This document shows positions 43,648-53,014 of a stretch of DNA of 53,014 nucleotides, one piece after another. A program made the position numbers and the translations under genes. This stretch comes from Pseudomonas sp. GM21 (lineage in GTDB: Bacteria > Pseudomonadota > Gammaproteobacteria > Pseudomonadales > Pseudomonadaceae), in assembly GCF_000282215.1 (NCBI RefSeq), contig NZ_AKJS01000018.1:1-53014 (forward strand). Direction: 5' to 3'. The notes beneath the pieces are model-generated. The model searched no databases. It had not been told where the DNA came from and saw only the letters and a program-made list of their open reading frames with translations. Within the stretch, counting starts at the first letter, position 1; each line of letters opens with the position of its first letter.

Positions 43648-43656
43648 GTTCATTCC

Positions 43657-44280
43657 TTAACGCATCAAGTGGGCGAGTGCCTGATCGTGCACATTGGGGC
43701 TGGCGGCGAGACCTTCACGCACACCGGCGATGTCTTCGGCGCTGCGGTTCTGACTGAGCTTGCGTTTGCCTTCCAGGCGCTGGATAGGCAAGGCAAACCC
43801 GACGATGGCCTTGAGCATGCCGTCGATGTAGTCGGCGGGAGCGTCGGCAACCTTCCACGGCTGGGCGCGGCCGGCTTCGTGGCGATCAGTCAACGCGCTG
43901 ACCAGGTTGAGCAGCCGCTCGGCATCGGTGAATACGTCGGCGGTGCCATAGGCGTGTACCGCGACGTAGTTCCAGGTCGGCACGACTTTGCCCTGCTCGG
44001 CTTTGCTCGGATAAAACCCCGGGCTGACGTACGCATCGGCACCCGCAAATATCACCAGCGCTTCAGCGCCGTTCTGCAATTCCTTCCACTGAGCATTGGC
44101 TCGGGCGAAGTGGCCGTAGAGGGTGCCATTGGGACCTTCGTCAGGTTTGAACAACAGCGGCAGATGACTGGCTTGCAGGCCTTGCTCGCTGTGGGTCACT
44201 ACCATGGCAAGGCGGGTACCGAGGATCTGCTGGCGCAGTTCATTCAAATCTTTGATGGCAAAGCTGCTGGGGTTGTACAT
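43657..44280 (-). CDS. PaiB-like FMN-binding protein
   Basis: A 207-residue protein of the PaiB/FMN-binding split-barrel family: MYNPSSFAIKDLNELRQQIL, MVVTHSEQGLQASHLPLLF, GTLYGHFARANAQWKEL, VPTWNYVAVHAYGTADVF, and the C-terminal LEGKRKLSQNRSAEDIAGV. Bacillus PaiB is called a transcriptional regulator, but the fold suggests a flavoprotein. PaiA/PaiB pairs join a GNAT enzyme to this family, and here two GNAT genes follow, so a polyamine-acetylation role is possible. It is divergent from the MocR regulator gene, its probable controller. AAGGGA precedes ATG 44280. Confidence 0.9.
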   Translation of the reverse strand: MYNPSSFAIKDLNELRQQILGTRLAMVVTHSEQGLQASHLPLLFKPDEGPNGTLYGHFARANAQWKELQNGAEALVIFAGADAYVSPGFYPSKAEQGKVVPTWNYVAVHAYGTADVFTDAERLLNLVSALTDRHEAGRAQPWKVADAPADYIDGMLKAIVGFALPIQRLEGKRKLSQNRSAEDIAGVREGLAASPNVHDQALAHLMR

Positions 44281-44370
44281 GGAAATATCCCTTGGCGAAT
44301 GCCTCCATCCTAGGCAGGCTATTGGTCTGTTGTAAGAGCCATTAATGACCAATTTCATAGGTCCATTGCC

Positions 44371-45918
44371 ATGACCGATGTGCCGCTTTCCTTGTCGTTC
44401 AACCCTGCCGGTATCGAGCTTGATCGCCGTCAGGGCCTGAGTCGTCAGCTCTATCAAGCCTTGCGCTTGCGAGTGCTGGACGGGCGACTGGCCAGCGGCA
44501 TGCGATTACCGGCCAGCCGGGATCTGGCGGAAGCACTGGCGATCTCTCGCAACAGCGTGGTGCGAGCCTACGATCAGCTCTATGCCGAAGGCTTTATCGA
44601 AGGGCGTGTGGGTGACGGGACATACGTTGCTCAATTGCCCAAAACCGCGATAGCCGCCAAAAAATTATCCACAAAAGTATCCACAGGGTTTTCAACAGGG
44701 TTATCCACAACCTTATCCACAAACTGGGCGGATTTACCTGTGTTTTCATCCAGTAAAGTTATCCACATCGGCGCATTGGGGCGCGTTGAAAAGAACCATT
44801 TGGCCTTGCCGCCGAGTGGCCCACCCCGAGCATTTCGAGTCGGCGTTCCGGCATTTGACCTGTTTCCTTTCGAGGTCTGGGCCAAGCTGAATGCGGCTTT
44901 CTGGCGTAAACCGGATTTGCAGCAGCTGTGCTACGGCGATCCGGCGGGTGACGAGCGTTTGCGCGGACTGATTGCCGCTTATTTGCGCAGTTCACGCGGC
45001 ATGCAATGCACGGCTGAACAAATAGTGATCACCAGTGGTGCGCAGCAGGGAATTAGCCTTTGTGCACAGCTGCTGGTGGAGCCCGGTGACGGCGTGGCGA
45101 TTGAAAATCCGGGGTATCGGGCGGCAGGGCATGCGTTTGCTGTGGCCGGTGCGCGATTGCACGGCGTGGCCGTGGACAGTGAAGGCATTAATTGCAGCGC
45201 ATTGGGCGGGTTGAGTGATTGTCGGCTGGCGTATGTCACGCCCTCGCATCAATACCCGACCGGGGTGGTGATGAGCCTGGCGCGTCGTCTCGAATTGCTG
45301 GCGTGGGCTGAACGCACCCAAGGCTGGATCGTCGAGGACGATTACGATGGCGAGTACCGTTACAGCGGTGCACCGTTGGCGCCGCTGGCGGCACTTGATC
45401 GGCAGGGACGGGTTTTGTATGTCGGGACCTTTGGCAAAGTCGCGTTCCCAGCGCTGCGCCTGGGGTATTTGGTGTTGCCTGGGACACTGGTGCAGGCGTT
45501 CTCTCAACGGCGAGCGGTGGATGTGCGGCATTCCGAAGTGAGCACTCAAGCGGTGATGGCCGAGTTCATGGCCGCCGGGCATTTTCAAAGGCATATCCGC
45601 CGCATGCGTCGTGCCGCCCTGAGTCGGCGTAATACGTTGCTGGCAGGTTGGCCCAAGGACATTCCCGGTATCGGCAGTCTGCCGAGTGTCGCAGCAGGGT
45701 TGCATCTGACGGTGTCCGTCGACTCCCTGGCCCGTGAGTGCGAGCTGGTGGAAAAAGCCGCCAGTGTCGATGTCGAGATCAATGCACTTAGCAGCTATTG
45801 GTTGCCGGATTCACCAACATCAGTGGACCAGCGTGCCGGGCTGGTCCTTGGTTTTGCGGCGGTACCCGAGGCGGCGATCAGCGCTGCACTCGGGCGTCTG
45901 GAAAAAGTCTGGCGCTGA
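44371..45918 (+). CDS. MocR/PdxR-type regulator with aminotransferase-like domain
   Basis: A 515-residue regulator with a GntR winged-helix domain at about residues 20-90 (LSRQLYQALRLRVLDGRLAS, ASRDLAEALAISRNSVVRAY), a linker at about 95-135, and a fold-type I aminotransferase domain (ITSGAQQGISLCAQLL, VTPSHQYPTGVVMSL, EDDYDGEYRY). The PLP Schiff-base Lys is Lys356 in GTFGKVAFPALRLGY. It probably senses PLP or an amine adduct and controls the divergent PaiB-GNAT genes 90 bases away. The linker is unusual: residues 99-118 are five Ser-Thr tetrapeptide repeats encoded by DnaA-box-like 12-mers. Confidence 0.92.
   Translation: MTDVPLSLSFNPAGIELDRRQGLSRQLYQALRLRVLDGRLASGMRLPASRDLAEALAISRNSVVRAYDQLYAEGFIEGRVGDGTYVAQLPKTAIAAKKLSTKVSTGFSTGLSTTLSTNWADLPVFSSSKVIHIGALGRVEKNHLALPPSGPPRAFRVGVPAFDLFPFEVWAKLNAAFWRKPDLQQLCYGDPAGDERLRGLIAAYLRSSRGMQCTAEQIVITSGAQQGISLCAQLLVEPGDGVAIENPGYRAAGHAFAVAGARLHGVAVDSEGINCSALGGLSDCRLAYVTPSHQYPTGVVMSLARRLELLAWAERTQGWIVEDDYDGEYRYSGAPLAPLAALDRQGRVLYVGTFGKVAFPALRLGYLVLPGTLVQAFSQRRAVDVRHSEVSTQAVMAEFMAAGHFQRHIRRMRRAALSRRNTLLAGWPKDIPGIGSLPSVAAGLHLTVSVDSLARECELVEKAASVDVEINALSSYWLPDSPTSVDQRAGLVLGFAAVPEAAISAALGRLEKVWR
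44665..44767 (+). repeat. 12-bp tandem repeats made of DnaA boxes
   Basis: Five consecutive 12-mers start at 44665, 44677, 44689, 44701 and 44713. Three contain the perfect DnaA box TTATCCACA, one GTATCCACA and one TTTTCAACA. A further perfect TTATCCACA lies at 44759-44767. All are in the same orientation and lie inside the MocR coding sequence. Confidence 0.9.
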
Positions 45919-45923
45919 TCTAC

Positions 45924-48900
45924 CTACAAGAAGAACAGCGCATCGGCCAGGCGATGGTTGATTTCAGCACGATAAATGGCAATGGATTGAAGTGCGTTCA
46001 AGCGGGTGTGCTTTTCATAGGCCCCGCCTGACCCGCGTTGTTCGACGGTCTTCAAGTGCGCTGCAGTGAATGCTGCTCTTGGGCTGTCCGAGGCCGGGTA
46101 ATGAAAGTGCGCATACCAAAGGACTACGCCGGTTTCGTGATCGCGAATCTCATACTCATCCAGATAGTCTTTACGCGGTCCCTTCAACCGCCGATGCTCC
46201 GGCAGTGGTTTGCCGACCCTGTGGATGGCCACTTCGCCCTTGCTGTGCAGCCATTCAACACGCCCTGCGGTGGGCAATTGTCGTTTGGTCATGCTGATAC
46301 GGATATCGGTGCCTTTTTTGTAAAGCGCGACCGCCCCCTCGATCAGTTTTTTGCTGACGGTGACCGCGGATCCCGGACCGCTTTCGGTGACATTGTTATC
46401 GGTCAGGGCTTTCTCGATAGCATTCGCCGTCGCGTCCATTCGATGGGCCTGTTGATGAAACATCTCCTCGATTTCCAGCGGAATACGTCGATCGGCTTTT
46501 GAATGAGCCTCGGTACGTCGGATGAAAGCTTCGAGCTGTGCCAGCAAGGCTTCACCGTTTTGCAGGCTGACTGCCAGCGTTGGAGGAATGGCGACGGGCA
46601 CGGCCGTTTTGACCGGCACATGCTCGACCCAGACACCGGGAGTTTTTTCGTGGTACGTAGCGATCACCTTCCCGGTGAGTGGGGAGGTCACATCAACCAG
46701 ATCGGTATCGGAGGAGTGCACGCGCGCTCGCGGCTTGCCGACGACGGTGCCTTTGAACCGCGTTTTGATCAGGCGATGCGGGGCCATTGCCGGTCGCGAT
46801 GGTCCCGGAACCGGTTCGAGGGTCTTGCGCTCATGCAACAACCCCGACAGGTGTTTCACGGCGCGTTCATTGAACGCTTCGATACGTTGACGCATCAGGT
46901 CCAGTGACGGTTGCAGCAACTGGCCGGGGTACTCCTCGGGCAAGTCGAGAATACGTTGGTCGATGGTTGTGAACTGCTCCACCAGATCGCTGAATCCTTC
47001 AATCCGTTCGAGTAGCGACAGGGGAGTATCCTTGGCGAGGTCCAGTGTCGACTGGATGGTGAGCCCCGCGTCTTCGACAAGGGTTACCAGCGCCTGACGG
47101 GCAGCCTCGGTGGCGACCGTGCCGGTGTCATTAAGGCAGAGCTCTTGAGCGAGGCTGATCTGAAACAGCTTCAGGTCGTGCAGGTCAAAGACAGGCAGTC
47201 CTTTCGTGTACTCCCTGGCGACTTCGGCCCCTTCTCTGCCCAAGCGTTTCAACTCGTCGATCCGGGCCTGGGCAAACTCGATTTTGTCGATAAAGCCCTG
47301 GGTTATATCGCTGGTCTGTTGATGAACCTGGCGTCGTGTCTGGGTGGATTCGTTCGGCTCTCCGTCAAACAGAGCTAACGAGCGACGCATACTCGTGCCA
47401 AATACAGCGTTTTGCCGGTTGAACCACATCTCCGTCAGCAACAGCTGTTGATCCAGACAACTGACCAGGACGGCGCGGTAATTGATGATGGACTCAAGCA
47501 CGTTGAATGCCTTGAGCTGATCAATGTAGACGTCGTAAACGGCCAGCTGTTTATCCAGCGTTTCGATCAGTCTGCGACCATTGGGATCATCAACGCCTGA
47601 TGCGGACGAGGCAGCTGCTTTCTCGGCGGATTCGAGTGCGGTCTTCAGCGCCATTTTGTTCGTATCGAAGGTCTCCAGTTGCTTGCGTAGCGCCTCTTTA
47701 CTCTGTGCATTTTTCCGCTCCGATTCTTTTCGGCGACGGCCACCGCCGCGCAACCTCAGGCGTGTGTCGACGACCCATTGTCCGTTTGCGGAATGAGTCA
47801 GCAGGGGGCCAGTTCCGGGTGGGGACTGACGGCTATCGACGATTTGCACGAACTCGTTGTCGTTGACCATGACTTCGAACCAGCGTTGGCCAACCTGGGC
47901 ATACCATTTTTTGTTGAGCGGGCTCAAAAAACGATGGGGTCCGACTTCAGCCGAGGGGCTTGCCAGGCCTTCGGGTTTTGCGATGGCCAGCCCTTCCAGC
48001 AGCGTTCCCAGGCTCGTTCGAGCGAGGGCGCCATGGGTGTACAAGTGGTTCGTGTGATTCGCTGGCAGCTGTTGAGCGGTGATATCGGGTAAGCGGGTCA
48101 CGGTGGTTATCGGCGTTGGCGTCGGTTGCTGCCCCAGCGTCAAAGCCTCCTTTTCAACCACGCGGTTTGCCGTGTGGCGCGTTGCTGCGTAATGGGCCAG
48201 GACCATGCCCAGTGACAGGAACAGGTCGGTCAATGCCGTCCATGCATCGTCACTGTCACCTTTCTCGCGGGCTTCATTCGCTTCATCCAGGTCGCTCATG
48301 ATTTGCCAGACCCAGGCCGCGCTGGCAGCCGTTCTGCCCAGGAATGGCAGTGCAATGTTGAACAGCGCCCATGCCCCATGCTTGAGGGTCTGCCAACGAC
48401 TTTGGGCATTGGAGACTGACTGCCGGTCTGCCAGGGTAATCATCGCGTTGGCATTGGCGGTGAACAGTGCTGACAGTGAAGGTTGCGCCAGTGGCGTGGC
48501 CGCTAACCTGACGGAACCCATCATGCCGAGGGCCGAGGTTGGATCGACCAACCATTGCGTCAGTGTCCAGACCGACGGTAGCTGGCCGGGAAACACGTAC
48601 TGTGAGTAGTTGAAGCGCAGGTCGTCCGGCAACCAGGCCAGCACCGATTGCCGAAGGGACTGGTGATGTTTGATTGCATACAGCAGGTTGGTTTCGCGAG
48701 GATATTGCAAAAGCGGCGGATCAAGCAGCGGGCGAAAAAGCAGGCAGGGCCCCTTGTCGGCGAGGCGTGGGCCGATGACGAACATGTTGGCGACCTCATC
48801 TGCCTTGTCGTCTGTGCGGTCCCCGGGAATGAACGCCAGCGCACGAATGATGATTTCCTGGGCGTCCACAAAACGGTCGGCGGGTTTTTCCTGCATCGCC

Positions 48901-50471
48901 GCGACTACATATCGGTACCCCTGATTATCGATACCTGCCTCGCCACGAATTTTGTGCTGCAGCGTCTGGAGTGGCAGCTGGATGCGCAGGTGACTGGCGA
49001 ACAGGTTTTGTCGACGTTGTATTTCCTTCGCATCACCGAGCAGTTTTTGTTTGATCAGCTTGGGATAGGTTTCACCGATGTTGACCTCAGTGACCAGCTT
49101 TTCCAGGTAGGCCGGTGTCATCCAGGATTCAACGGCGCTGCCGTCGGTGTGGCGAACGGTCTTGTTGCCCAATGGCACGGCAATCAGATTCTGCAGGGCC
49201 AGGTCGATCAGCGACATTGTGACGGTTTCGGTTTTACCCGGTATGGCAATGGCGCCCAGGATCACCGGGCTGGTGATGCTCAGTTCAACCGTTTCGAGCC
49301 GTGCGTCCGTCACCTCCAGGTGATCTTTCAGCACCTGGTCTTTCAGTGCTTGCAACGTAAATGCCGGGAGCGGTGGAATGTCATCCAGAAAGGATTGACC
49401 TGCCTGTTGCTCCCGAAGCAGCGCCAGGTCCATCAAGTGTCGGCTGTAGCAGGTCAGGTCCGCCGGTTGGGCACTGAGCAGCCAATCGGGTAGTAAGTGC
49501 TCGATCCGGCTGAAACGCTCTTCGTCAAAGGTCTTGCGATTTTTGACCGCAGTAATGATTCGACGCGCAGGAACACCGTTCGCGATGGTGTCATGAAGTT
49601 GGCCTATCGCGGCAATTTCGAGCGCGATCAGGGCGCAGGCTTGATGATCGAAAAAATTGCCTGTGGGTTCGTGCAGGCGCCATCGCAAATTGTCCGAACT
49701 CGACGTGGACCTCACGCGTGCAGCAAGCGTTTTCCCAAAGGATTCCAACGAGTCGTAATGCTTGAAGCCCTCTGTGATCGAGTGGCTGATCACCAGCGTA
49801 CGCTTGCCCAGCGTACCCACCAGCACGGCCACGTCCAGCAGCCACAGATGCTTGTCCGGCTCATCGATGTCGATCAGGCAGGCCCTTGATGTGTAGGGGT
49901 CGTTGCGCTGTCGGGTGGCTTTCTCCGGATTGTTGAACAAGGCCAGTGCCATGGCCTTTTGATCCTCATCCCAGCCTGAAACCGGCTCGATGTTCCAGAG
50001 GTTGCGCAGCGAGTCCGAGAGTTGATGCCAGCGGGGTGTTTCGTCTTTTGTCTGCTGGTTCCAATAATCCAGTTGCTGTTCTTGATAGGACACGAACAGC
50101 AGCGGGATCAGTTGGTTAATCAAACGGCCGATGTCGTCGATTTTCACGGGTAACTGGATCGGCGGCGCTTCCCCCGGTTGCAGGGTCAGGAAGTGTTCCC
50201 CGTCGATGTATGTGGCGGTCTGCGCCGACAGCGTGAGCCGCACCAGCGCGTCGGTCAGCGATTCGAATCGGTGTGGACCGGACGTGACCTGCTCCACGCT
50301 GACGATCCAGGTTGGCGTCCCGATCATGGCCTGGACCGGGTCGATATCAAGGCTCGGGTACGCGGCTTCGAGCGCGGTGCGCAGAGCGTTCGTCGCCACT
50401 TCCCTGAGCGAGGGGCCAGTGACCAGTTGGGTCAGTACATCTTCGGAGCGGGTAGAGGAGGTATCGGGCAT
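45924..50471 (-). CDS. Giant DUF6543 ('dermonecrotic toxin domain') protein
   Basis: A 1515-residue protein of the large Pseudomonas family annotated as dermonecrotic-toxin-domain (DUF6543) proteins. Typical segments are GPCLLFRPLLDPPLLQYPRE, SVLAWLPDDLRFNYSQYVFP, a hydrophobic stretch near residue 740-790 (WALFNIALPFLGRTAASAAW), a charged coiled-coil region (about 950-1080), and the conserved C-terminus KGPRKDYLDEYEIRDHETG followed by LWYAHFHYP. No signal peptide is visible. Catalytic function is not demonstrated; the name reflects similarity to toxin domains. ATG 50471 has AGGA seven bases upstream and is preferred over ATG 50477. It is convergent with the MocR gene, with five bases between stops. 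No immunity-like gene is adjacent. Confidence 0.85.
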   Translation of the reverse strand: MPDTSSTRSEDVLTQLVTGPSLREVATNALRTALEAAYPSLDIDPVQAMIGTPTWIVSVEQVTSGPHRFESLTDALVRLTLSAQTATYIDGEHFLTLQPGEAPPIQLPVKIDDIGRLINQLIPLLFVSYQEQQLDYWNQQTKDETPRWHQLSDSLRNLWNIEPVSGWDEDQKAMALALFNNPEKATRQRNDPYTSRACLIDIDEPDKHLWLLDVAVLVGTLGKRTLVISHSITEGFKHYDSLESFGKTLAARVRSTSSSDNLRWRLHEPTGNFFDHQACALIALEIAAIGQLHDTIANGVPARRIITAVKNRKTFDEERFSRIEHLLPDWLLSAQPADLTCYSRHLMDLALLREQQAGQSFLDDIPPLPAFTLQALKDQVLKDHLEVTDARLETVELSITSPVILGAIAIPGKTETVTMSLIDLALQNLIAVPLGNKTVRHTDGSAVESWMTPAYLEKLVTEVNIGETYPKLIKQKLLGDAKEIQRRQNLFASHLRIQLPLQTLQHKIRGEAGIDNQGYRYVVAAMQEKPADRFVDAQEIIIRALAFIPGDRTDDKADEVANMFVIGPRLADKGPCLLFRPLLDPPLLQYPRETNLLYAIKHHQSLRQSVLAWLPDDLRFNYSQYVFPGQLPSVWTLTQWLVDPTSALGMMGSVRLAATPLAQPSLSALFTANANAMITLADRQSVSNAQSRWQTLKHGAWALFNIALPFLGRTAASAAWVWQIMSDLDEANEAREKGDSDDAWTALTDLFLSLGMVLAHYAATRHTANRVVEKEALTLGQQPTPTPITTVTRLPDITAQQLPANHTNHLYTHGALARTSLGTLLEGLAIAKPEGLASPSAEVGPHRFLSPLNKKWYAQVGQRWFEVMVNDNEFVQIVDSRQSPPGTGPLLTHSANGQWVVDTRLRLRGGGRRRKESERKNAQSKEALRKQLETFDTNKMALKTALESAEKAAASSASGVDDPNGRRLIETLDKQLAVYDVYIDQLKAFNVLESIINYRAVLVSCLDQQLLLTEMWFNRQNAVFGTSMRRSLALFDGEPNESTQTRRQVHQQTSDITQGFIDKIEFAQARIDELKRLGREGAEVAREYTKGLPVFDLHDLKLFQISLAQELCLNDTGTVATEAARQALVTLVEDAGLTIQSTLDLAKDTPLSLLERIEGFSDLVEQFTTIDQRILDLPEEYPGQLLQPSLDLMRQRIEAFNERAVKHLSGLLHERKTLEPVPGPSRPAMAPHRLIKTRFKGTVVGKPRARVHSSDTDLVDVTSPLTGKVIATYHEKTPGVWVEHVPVKTAVPVAIPPTLAVSLQNGEALLAQLEAFIRRTEAHSKADRRIPLEIEEMFHQQAHRMDATANAIEKALTDNNVTESGPGSAVTVSKKLIEGAVALYKKGTDIRISMTKRQLPTAGRVEWLHSKGEVAIHRVGKPLPEHRRLKGPRKDYLDEYEIRDHETGVVLWYAHFHYPASDSPRAAFTAAHLKTVEQRGSGGAYEKHTRLNALQSIAIYRAEINHRLADALFFL

Positions 50472-50581
50472 AGCCATTTCCTTTGTACCGATGAGGACGC
50501 TGGCCGTTGGGCCGCGCTGTGTCGGGGCAAGGTAGAGGGCTGTGGGAAGCGAAAGGTGTTAGATAGTTATCGCGGGCAAAA

Positions 50582-50607
50582 AAGACCCGCGCTCGTTGGC
50601 GGGTCTT
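50582..50607 (-). terminator. Rho-independent terminator of the polyamine operon
   Basis: AAGACCCGC pairs with GCGGGTCTT across eight bases. The A6 run to its left becomes a T-run in the leftward transcript, so it ends the amidohydrolase/binding-protein operon. Confidence 0.88.
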
Positions 50608-50623
50608 GAATTTCAGCAAGCAG

Positions 50624-51724
50624 TCAGGTCCCGGATTTGATTTTGGTCCAGGTCCGCGTCCGCGCACGTTCGGCATCGCGCGGTAGCGGTTGCAGGGTGT
50701 AAAGCGTGCTCATCGCCGTTTCGGTCGGGTACAGGTTGGGGTTGTTGCGGATCGCCGGGTCGACCATTTCCGTGGCGTCCTTGTTCGGGTTCGGGTAGCC
50801 GACGAAGTCGCTGACCGGCGCGATCACTTGGGGTTGCAGCAAGTAGTTGATGAAGGTGTAGGCGTCTTCCGGGTTCTTCGCGCCTTTGGGAATGGCGAGC
50901 ATGTCGAACCAGATCGGCGCACCTTCCTTGGGCAAGCGCATGTCGACGATCACTCCATTCTTGGCTTCCTTGGCACGGTTGGCAGCCTGGGAAAAACTGC
51001 CGGAATAACCGACCGCAACGCAGATGTCACCGTTGGCGATGTCGGCCATGTACTTCGAAGAATGGAAGTAGGTGATGTGCGGACGGATCTTCATCAACAG
51101 GGCTTCGGCCTTTTCGTAATCCGCCGGCTTCTTGCTGTTGGGGTCCAGGCCGAGGTGTTGCAGGGCCAGCGGCAGGATCTCCGACGGCGAATCGAGCAAG
51201 GCGACGCCGCACTGCTTGAGCTTGCTGATGTTTTCTTCCTTGAAGATAAGATCCCAGCTGTCCACCGGCGCGTTATCACCCAGCGCGGCTTTGACCTTGT
51301 CCGGGTTGAAGCCGATCAGGATGGTGCCGTACATGTAGGGCACGGCGAATTTGTTGCCCGGGTCGTTGGCCTCGATCAGCTTCATCAACTTCGGATCGAG
51401 GTGGTTCCAGTTCGGCAGTTTGCTGCGATCCAGCGGCTGGAACACACCGGCTTCGATCTGCTTGGCGAGGAACACATTGGACGGTACCACCACGTCGTAG
51501 CCGGAGTTACCGGTCAGAAGCTTGGCCTCCAGCGCTTCGTTGGTGTCGAAAATGTCGTAGACCAGTTTGGTCTGGGTGTTCTGGGCCTTGAAGTCTTCCA
51601 GCGCCTTGGGGGTGATGTAGTCGAACCAGTTGTAGACGCGCAACGTTCGCTCTTCAGCATGAACCGCACCACTGAGCACGGTGGCGCACAGGGTGGGGAT
51701 GATAAAACGCTTGAGTCTGTTCAT
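50624..51724 (-). CDS. Polyamine ABC-transporter substrate-binding protein (PotF/SpuD-like)
   Basis: A 366-residue periplasmic binding protein with signal peptide (residues 1-23, TVLSGAVHA) and the PotD/PotF fold: LRVYNWFDYITPKALEDF, YDIFDTNEALEAKLL, YDVVVPSNVFLAKQI, and VGYSGSFSQAANRAKE; the Trp-Phe-Asp and later WFDMLAIPKGA are polyamine-contact regions. It binds putrescine, spermidine or an acetylated polyamine. No permease or ATPase genes are adjacent, so it must use another locus. It follows the acetylpolyamine amidohydrolase gene by 12 bases and shares its operon. Confidence 0.93.
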   Translation of the reverse strand: MNRLKRFIIPTLCATVLSGAVHAEERTLRVYNWFDYITPKALEDFKAQNTQTKLVYDIFDTNEALEAKLLTGNSGYDVVVPSNVFLAKQIEAGVFQPLDRSKLPNWNHLDPKLMKLIEANDPGNKFAVPYMYGTILIGFNPDKVKAALGDNAPVDSWDLIFKEENISKLKQCGVALLDSPSEILPLALQHLGLDPNSKKPADYEKAEALLMKIRPHITYFHSSKYMADIANGDICVAVGYSGSFSQAANRAKEAKNGVIVDMRLPKEGAPIWFDMLAIPKGAKNPEDAYTFINYLLQPQVIAPVSDFVGYPNPNKDATEMVDPAIRNNPNLYPTETAMSTLYTLQPLPRDAERARTRTWTKIKSGT

Positions 51725-51736
51725 TGTTCTAATTCC

Positions 51737-52768
<1,032 letters not shown>

Positions 52769-52938
52769 TTTCTTGTTCTCCGCAGGCTGATTCGGTTGAA
52801 CACAGTCTTGCGGCAGGCGGCGTTTGGGAGAACGGCAGGAAAGGCCAAAAGGGGATTGATATGGCCAAAAAGTTTGACCGAAATTCGCCCCTTGATGGTG
52901 CGAGTGTGCTCCAGCTCAGGGCTTGGAATGCGGAAGAA

Positions 52939-53014
52939 TGTGGGAGCGAGCCTGCTCGCGAAAGCGGCGTGTCAGACGATTCCAGTGTTGGCTGTGCCGC
53001 CGTCTTCGCGAGCA
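52939..53014. repeat. REP pair cut by the window end
   Basis: TGTGGGAGCGAGCCTGCTCG starts at 52939; the inverted partner begins with GCCGTCTTCGCGAGCA and is truncated at 53014. It lies upstream of the amidohydrolase gene. The 170 bases between them hold no visible gene. Confidence 0.85.

Noticed and set aside
44665..44767. Chromosome or plasmid replication origin
   Set aside because: DnaA boxes are clustered, but they sit inside a conserved coding sequence, and no dnaA, dnaN, rep gene or AT-rich unwinding region is adjacent.

Overview
The window looks like chromosomal DNA of a fluorescens-group Pseudomonas. Reasons: high-GC coding bias; several REP/REPIN palindromes of the GTGGGAGCGAGCCTGCTCGCGA type; and Pseudomonas-typical blocks such as folE2/zigA with a Zur box, uvrD followed by a GGDEF-EAL gene, the two-subunit pyruvate carboxylase with its LysR regulator, pdxY, and cfa/cls. 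I saw no rRNA or tRNA genes, prophage, insertion sequences or CRISPR arrays. All family names come from reading the sequence and recall, not from a search.

Layout. 1-3.7 kb: the end of a probable DUF3142 gene, a TPR envelope protein, and a divergent LysE exporter/Lrp pair. 3.8-5.2 kb: a dihydrolipoamide dehydrogenase. 5.3-11.3 kb: a tightly overlapped operon of three SPFH (HflK/HflC-like) membrane proteins and a P1B-type metal ATPase resembling the Cu/Zn importer HmtA. It is preceded by a site matching 11 of 13 bases of the perfect Zur box found later in the window. 11.4-13.4 kb: a bufferin-type RiPP operon (Cys-rich precursor BufA, MNIO enzyme BufB, partner BufC). 13.4-16.1 kb: convergent membrane-lipid genes cfa and clsA, then a DUF3617 protein. 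16.8-21.0 kb: a zinc-starvation block (folE2, Zur box, zigA, DUF1826, a small Cys-rich secreted protein and a second COG0523 GTPase). 21-29 kb: housekeeping genes (DUF3301, pdxY, a thioesterase, a CPA2 antiporter, SMI1/KNR4, Tim44-like, uvrD). 29-38 kb: a c-di-GMP enzyme, a HexR-like regulator with a palindromic operator, a small PA3496-like gene, pycR, pycA and pycB.

37.9-53 kb is more accessory: an autotransporter with a 204-bp tandem repeat in its linker; a hipA-hipB toxin-antitoxin pair in reversed order behind a cluster of palindromes; two GNAT acetyltransferases; a PaiB-like flavoprotein; a MocR regulator whose linker is built from 12-bp tandem repeats that are DnaA boxes; a 1515-residue DUF6543 'dermonecrotic toxin domain' protein; and an acetylpolyamine amidohydrolase/polyamine-binding-protein pair.

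The strongest biological theme is transition-metal handling. Two probable Zur-controlled units, one making zinc-sparing enzymes and metallochaperones and one encoding the SPFH-HmtA membrane assembly, lie within about 12 kb of each other, with a copper-sequestering bufferin operon immediately downstream of hmtA. The most unexpected DNA-level signal is the array of DnaA boxes at 44665-44767 inside a coding sequence.
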